Source of the DNA: Phycisphaeraceae bacterium
GTDB lineage: Bacteria > Planctomycetota > Phycisphaerae > Phycisphaerales > UBA1924
Assembly (NCBI GenBank): GCA_026126305.1
Contig: JAHCJI010000009.1
Coordinates: forward strand, 62,001-126,000
DNA length: 64,000 nucleotides
Reading direction: 5' to 3'
Position 1 is the first letter of the stretch, and every line of letters begins with the position of its first letter. This document shows, one piece after another, positions 61,069 through 64,000 of this stretch. The position numbers and the translations under genes are program-made. The notes below the pieces were generated by a model. The model was not told where the DNA came from. It made no database searches and saw only the letters and a program-made list of their open reading frames with translations.

Positions 61069-62562
61069 ATGAACACGTGGTCGAGGTGTCGTCCGGTATC
61101 GGGTCGAGTGGTGCGCTTGCGGGCCGCCCTGGCCGTCGGGCTCTTGTGCCTGCCGCTGTCGTCCACGGTCGCGCAGGAGTGCGAGCCGCAGTGGTCGGCC
61201 TTGTCGACGGGCATGAGCGGGGCCGTCTTGCCGTGGACGTTTGCCATTACCGTGTTTGACGATGGCCAGGGGGATGGACCGGCGATCTATGCCGGCGGCA
61301 ACTTCCCCCTTGCCGGCGGCGTGACGGTCAACCGCGTGGGGCGTTGGGATGGTCGGCAGTGGTCCGCTCTGGCCGCCGCCACCGGGCCGGCGGGGGTGTC
61401 TGGCGGCACGGGCAGTTCCGGGGCGAGCGTCGTGGCCATGACCGTCTTCGACGACGGCTCGGGCCCGGCCCTCTTTGTCGCCGGAGACTTCACCAGCGCG
61501 GGCGGCCAGCCCGCCAGCGGCATCGCCCGATGGGACGGCCGGGCCTGGTCGCCGGTGGGCAGCGGGGCGGCCCAGGGTGTTGGCGGCACCGTGTCGGCCC
61601 TTGCGATTTTCGATGATGGACGGGGGCCGGCGCTCTACGCGGGCGGAAACTTCCTGTCCGCCGGCGGCGTGCCGGCCCGGAACATCGCCCGATGGGACGG
61701 CACGTCGTGGACCGCGCTGGAGTCCGTCGGCCACGCCATCGATGGCGTCGACGGCGGGGTCTTCGCGCTGCGGGCCTTCGACGACGGCTCGGGCCCGGCC
61801 CTGTATGCCGGCGGCAACATGTCCAGCGCGGGCGGCGTGCCGGTTCGCAACTTCGCCCGCTGGGATGGCACGGCATGGTCGAAGGTCGCCAGCCCAAGCA
61901 GCCCGGAGAGCGACGGCGTGAGCGGCATAGTCTCCAGCCTGGTGGTCTTCGACGACGGGCGTGGTGCCGGCCCGGCCCTGTACGTGGGCGGCTTCTTCCT
62001 CTCGGCCGGGGGCAGGTCGGTCAACCGCGTGGCGCGATGGGACGGATCCCAGTGGAGCGACCTTGGCGGTGGGATCGCCGGCGAGGTGCGCTCGCTGGCC
62101 GCGGTCGACACGGCCGCATTTGCCAGCGACAGCCGGGGGCTGTACGTGGGCGGCAACATCACCAGCGCGGGCGGCGTAGCGGTTCGCAACTTCGCTCGAT
62201 GGGACGGGGCGCGGTGGAGTTCGGTCGCGGGGGGGCTGGACAACCTCCCATTCGCCCTGACGCCCTTCGAGGGCCGGGCAGGATCGGGCGGGCTGGGCGG
62301 GCCGGCCCTCTTTGCCGGCGGCGCTTTCACACGTGCGGGCGACCTCCCCTCGACCAATCGCATCGCCAGGCTGCACCTGTGCCCGGGGGATGCCTGCCGC
62401 GCCGACCTCGATGGCGATGGGGAACTCACCATCTTCGATTTTCTCATGTTCCAGAACCTCTTCGCCGCGGGCGATCTGCGGGCCGACTTCGACGGCGATG
62501 GCAGCCTGACCATCTTCGACTTCCTCCAGTTCCAGAACGAGTTCGCCCAGGGCTGCGATTAG
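61069..62562 (+). CDS. Secreted beta-propeller with GC-type dockerin tail
   Basis: 497 residues; ATG 61069 follows AAGGAG. Signal peptide with core LRAALAVGLLCLPLSS. Blades repeat LYAGGNF-x-SAGG...IARWDG-x-x-W about seven times, as in the first gene of the window, with VFDDGSGPALFVAG and related variants. Tail loops DLDGDGELTIFDFLMFQN and DFDGDGSLTIFDFLQFQN, ends AQGCD. Probable surface propeller; ligand unknown. Array C starts 113 bp downstream. Confidence 0.88.
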   Translation: MNTWSRCRPVSGRVVRLRAALAVGLLCLPLSSTVAQECEPQWSALSTGMSGAVLPWTFAITVFDDGQGDGPAIYAGGNFPLAGGVTVNRVGRWDGRQWSALAAATGPAGVSGGTGSSGASVVAMTVFDDGSGPALFVAGDFTSAGGQPASGIARWDGRAWSPVGSGAAQGVGGTVSALAIFDDGRGPALYAGGNFLSAGGVPARNIARWDGTSWTALESVGHAIDGVDGGVFALRAFDDGSGPALYAGGNMSSAGGVPVRNFARWDGTAWSKVASPSSPESDGVSGIVSSLVVFDDGRGAGPALYVGGFFLSAGGRSVNRVARWDGSQWSDLGGGIAGEVRSLAAVDTAAFASDSRGLYVGGNITSAGGVAVRNFARWDGARWSSVAGGLDNLPFALTPFEGRAGSGGLGGPALFAGGAFTRAGDLPSTNRIARLHLCPGDACRADLDGDGELTIFDFLMFQNLFAAGDLRADFDGDGSLTIFDFLQFQNEFAQGCD

Positions 62563-62674
62563 GGCTGCTGGGCATCGGGCCCTGGCATCACAAGGCCCCG
62601 CACGCTGCCGCGCCGTTTTTGCACGAAAGACGTCCGGGAACCGGCTTCGGCCTTCGACATGGAACGGCAGAGTC

Positions 62675-62900
62675 GTTTTGCAGCGCGGTAAAACGGTTTT
62701 GCAGTGCGGTAAAACGGTTTTGCAGCGCGGTAAAACCGTTTTGCAGCGCGGTAAAACCGTTTTGCAGCGCGGTAAAACCGTTTTGCAGTGCAGTAAAACC
62801 GTTTTGCAGTGCGGTAAAACCGTTTTGCAGTGCGGTAAAACCGTTTTGCAGTGCAGTAAAACCGTTTTGCAGTGCGGTAAAACCGTTTTGCAGCGCAGCT
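62675..62900. repeat. 21-bp tandem array C (10.7 units)
   Basis: Units start at 62675, 62696, 62717 and every 21 bp through 62885, the last cut short. Core GTTTTGCAGYGCRGTAAAAC; at each joint the bases form AAAAC-S-GTTTT, an interrupted palindrome. Only three positions vary. No spacers. The array is noticeably AT-rich in a GC-rich setting. Confidence 0.92.
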
Positions 62901-63087
62901 GAGGGAATCCGGACCGCGACAGCGAGCCCTTGCACCACGACGGACCCCCCGCCAGCAGCGAACCGGGTTGTGTACGGGTCGCTTGGCGGTTTGGGTGAGT
63001 GTGGACTTGTTGGATGTGATCGATATTTGTTTGTGCAGTGGGGCCTTTCCCCTTGCAACCCCGCCCGTCTTCGGTCATACTACCGGC

Positions 63088-64000
63088 ATGAAGACCACGA
63101 TATTGCCGATCACCATCGCCGCCGTCGCCATGGGCGCGAGCCTGGCCCCGGCCCAGCCCGCCTGCGAAGCGACGCGGATCGTGTCGCCGCCTGAAACACC
63201 ACCCTCGAGATTTGGAGATCGAGTGGCGACCAATGGCCGCCAGTGGATCATCAGCGATGCGAATGCACGGACGCTCTGTCCCGGCGATCCATTCCATTGC
63301 AGCGCCGGCGCCGTGCATTCCTACGAGATGATCGATGGGCAACTCGTCCATCGCCAGACGCTCACGCCGCCCAGCCCCCGGCTCGGCGATTTTTACGGCA
63401 TCAGCCTGGACATCCATGAGAACCGCCTGATCGTGGGCACGCTCAACTACACCTGGCCCGACAACCCGCGCAAGGGCGGCGCGTTCGTCTATGAGTACAA
63501 CGGCGAGCAATGGGTCGAAGTCGGCCAGATCCAGAAGCCGGATATCGATCCCGCCTTTCTGAATCACATGGGCATCACTGCGAAGATGCACGACGGCCTG
63601 GCCCTTCTTCCAGCCGGATCAGTCCGAAGTGTCGTGCTGTCCTACCGCGAAACCACCGAGGGTTGGGCCTTCCACGAGTTGATCGAGAGCCCCGACGGCC
63701 TGCCGGTGGATGCCCTGTTTGGTCATTTCCTGGCCATGGGTGGGCCGTGGGTCTTCCTCTCTGCCTTTCGGGATTCGTCGCTCGTGCCCAACGGCGGCTC
63801 GGTGTACGTGTACCGTCGAGAGGCCGACAACACGCTGACATTCGTGGAAAAACTCGTTTCGCCCGACGCCCCGACGCAGGCATTCACCGGCTTTGGCTTA
63901 GGCATCGCCTTCGACGGCCAGACCCTGGCCGTGGGCGCGCCGGGAGTCGATCGAGACGTCCAGAACCAGGGCGTGGTGTACACCTTCGAGTTCGACGGCC
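63088..64000 (+). CDS. Secreted FG-GAP-like propeller protein (3' partial)
   Basis: 304 codons visible, open to the end of the window. ATG 63088 starts MKTTILPITIAAVAMGASLA, a signal peptide cut near PAQ. The body contains repeats of the type GSVYVYRREADNTLTFVEKL, TGFGLGIAFDGQTLAVGAPG and GVVYTFEF, which is the FG-GAP/integrin-like blade; LAVGAPG is the signature. Because many such proteins here end in a dockerin tail, one is expected beyond the window. Confidence 0.85.
   Translation, partial: MKTTILPITIAAVAMGASLAPAQPACEATRIVSPPETPPSRFGDRVATNGRQWIISDANARTLCPGDPFHCSAGAVHSYEMIDGQLVHRQTLTPPSPRLGDFYGISLDIHENRLIVGTLNYTWPDNPRKGGAFVYEYNGEQWVEVGQIQKPDIDPAFLNHMGITAKMHDGLALLPAGSVRSVVLSYRETTEGWAFHELIESPDGLPVDALFGHFLAMGGPWVFLSAFRDSSLVPNGGSVYVYRREADNTLTFVEKLVSPDAPTQAFTGFGLGIAFDGQTLAVGAPGVDRDVQNQGVVYTFEFDG

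Noticed and set aside
60493..63591. 1,000-codon minus-strand frame across the propeller gene and array C
   Set aside because: Antisense to a gene with signal peptide, ribosome-binding site and dockerin tail; open because array C has no stops.

Overview
The window reads as a high-GC planctomycete of the class Phycisphaerae. The main reason is the recurring C-terminal tail on secreted proteins: two calcium-loop repeats of the form D-x-DGDG-x-LTIFDFL-x-FQN followed by a final Gly-Cys. It appears ten times, counting one remnant. Other pointers are membrane proteins carrying CxxC...CPEC zinc ribbons, an Rhs core with a calcium-loop insertion, and a GldA/F/G-like ABC operon. Several genes seem to start at TTG or GTG. 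No rRNA, tRNA, CRISPR array or insertion sequence was found.

Layout. 1-4294: two secreted dockerin-tailed proteins and an unknown HTH-like protein. 4402-10481: csrA, an Nfu-type Fe-S scaffold, then a plus-strand run (lipoprotein, M48 protease, dapF, M20 peptidase). 10581-14610: three minus-strand dockerin proteins, one a subtilisin. 14761-21025: MATE exporter and a four-gene membrane/TPR operon. 20942-24776: GldA/F/G-like ABC operon with 4-bp overlaps. 24975-31996: PAS-GAF-receiver protein, zinc-ribbon membrane protein, thioredoxin reductase, secreted unknown, alanine dehydrogenase. 32153-36789: dockerin protein, a decayed partial copy of alanine dehydrogenase, a 21-bp tandem array, katG, an ACT protein. 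36965-39804: iscS-iscU-iscA operon with a HEPN gene and a small partner inserted inside it. 39977-44238: anti-sigma kinase, STAS protein, very large secretin. 44686-49369: unknown protein, repeat-rich wasteland, and an AT-rich orphan Rhs C-terminal/partner cassette. 49460-53400: an operon (dockerin protein, dockerin propeller, pseudopilin, BFD ferredoxin) behind a cobalamin riboswitch. 53478-60474: FN3-like protein, ankyrin protein, ATP-grasp-like protein, AlkD-type protein, THUMP-like methyltransferase, pyroglutamyl peptidase. 60487-64000: a dockerin gene remnant, a second propeller protein related to the first gene of the window, another 21-bp array, and a FG-GAP-like secreted protein running off the end.

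How it fits together. Much of the coding capacity serves the cell surface: secreted propellers, proteases and sugar- or ligand-binding-like proteins that share one tail, plus a secretin and a pseudopilin that could belong to the export route. katG and the isc operon share a PerR/Fur-like 7-1-7 operator, which suggests one peroxide/iron regulon. The B12-controlled operon links a surface apparatus to cobalamin supply.

The most unusual signal is a set of four unrelated tandem arrays (33404-33676, 46505-46700, 62675-62900, 54394-54498). All have a period of exactly 21 bp, three of them with a conserved short dyad in each unit. Alongside them are heptamer (7-bp) arrays built around a shared core. 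I know of no described system that matches this.
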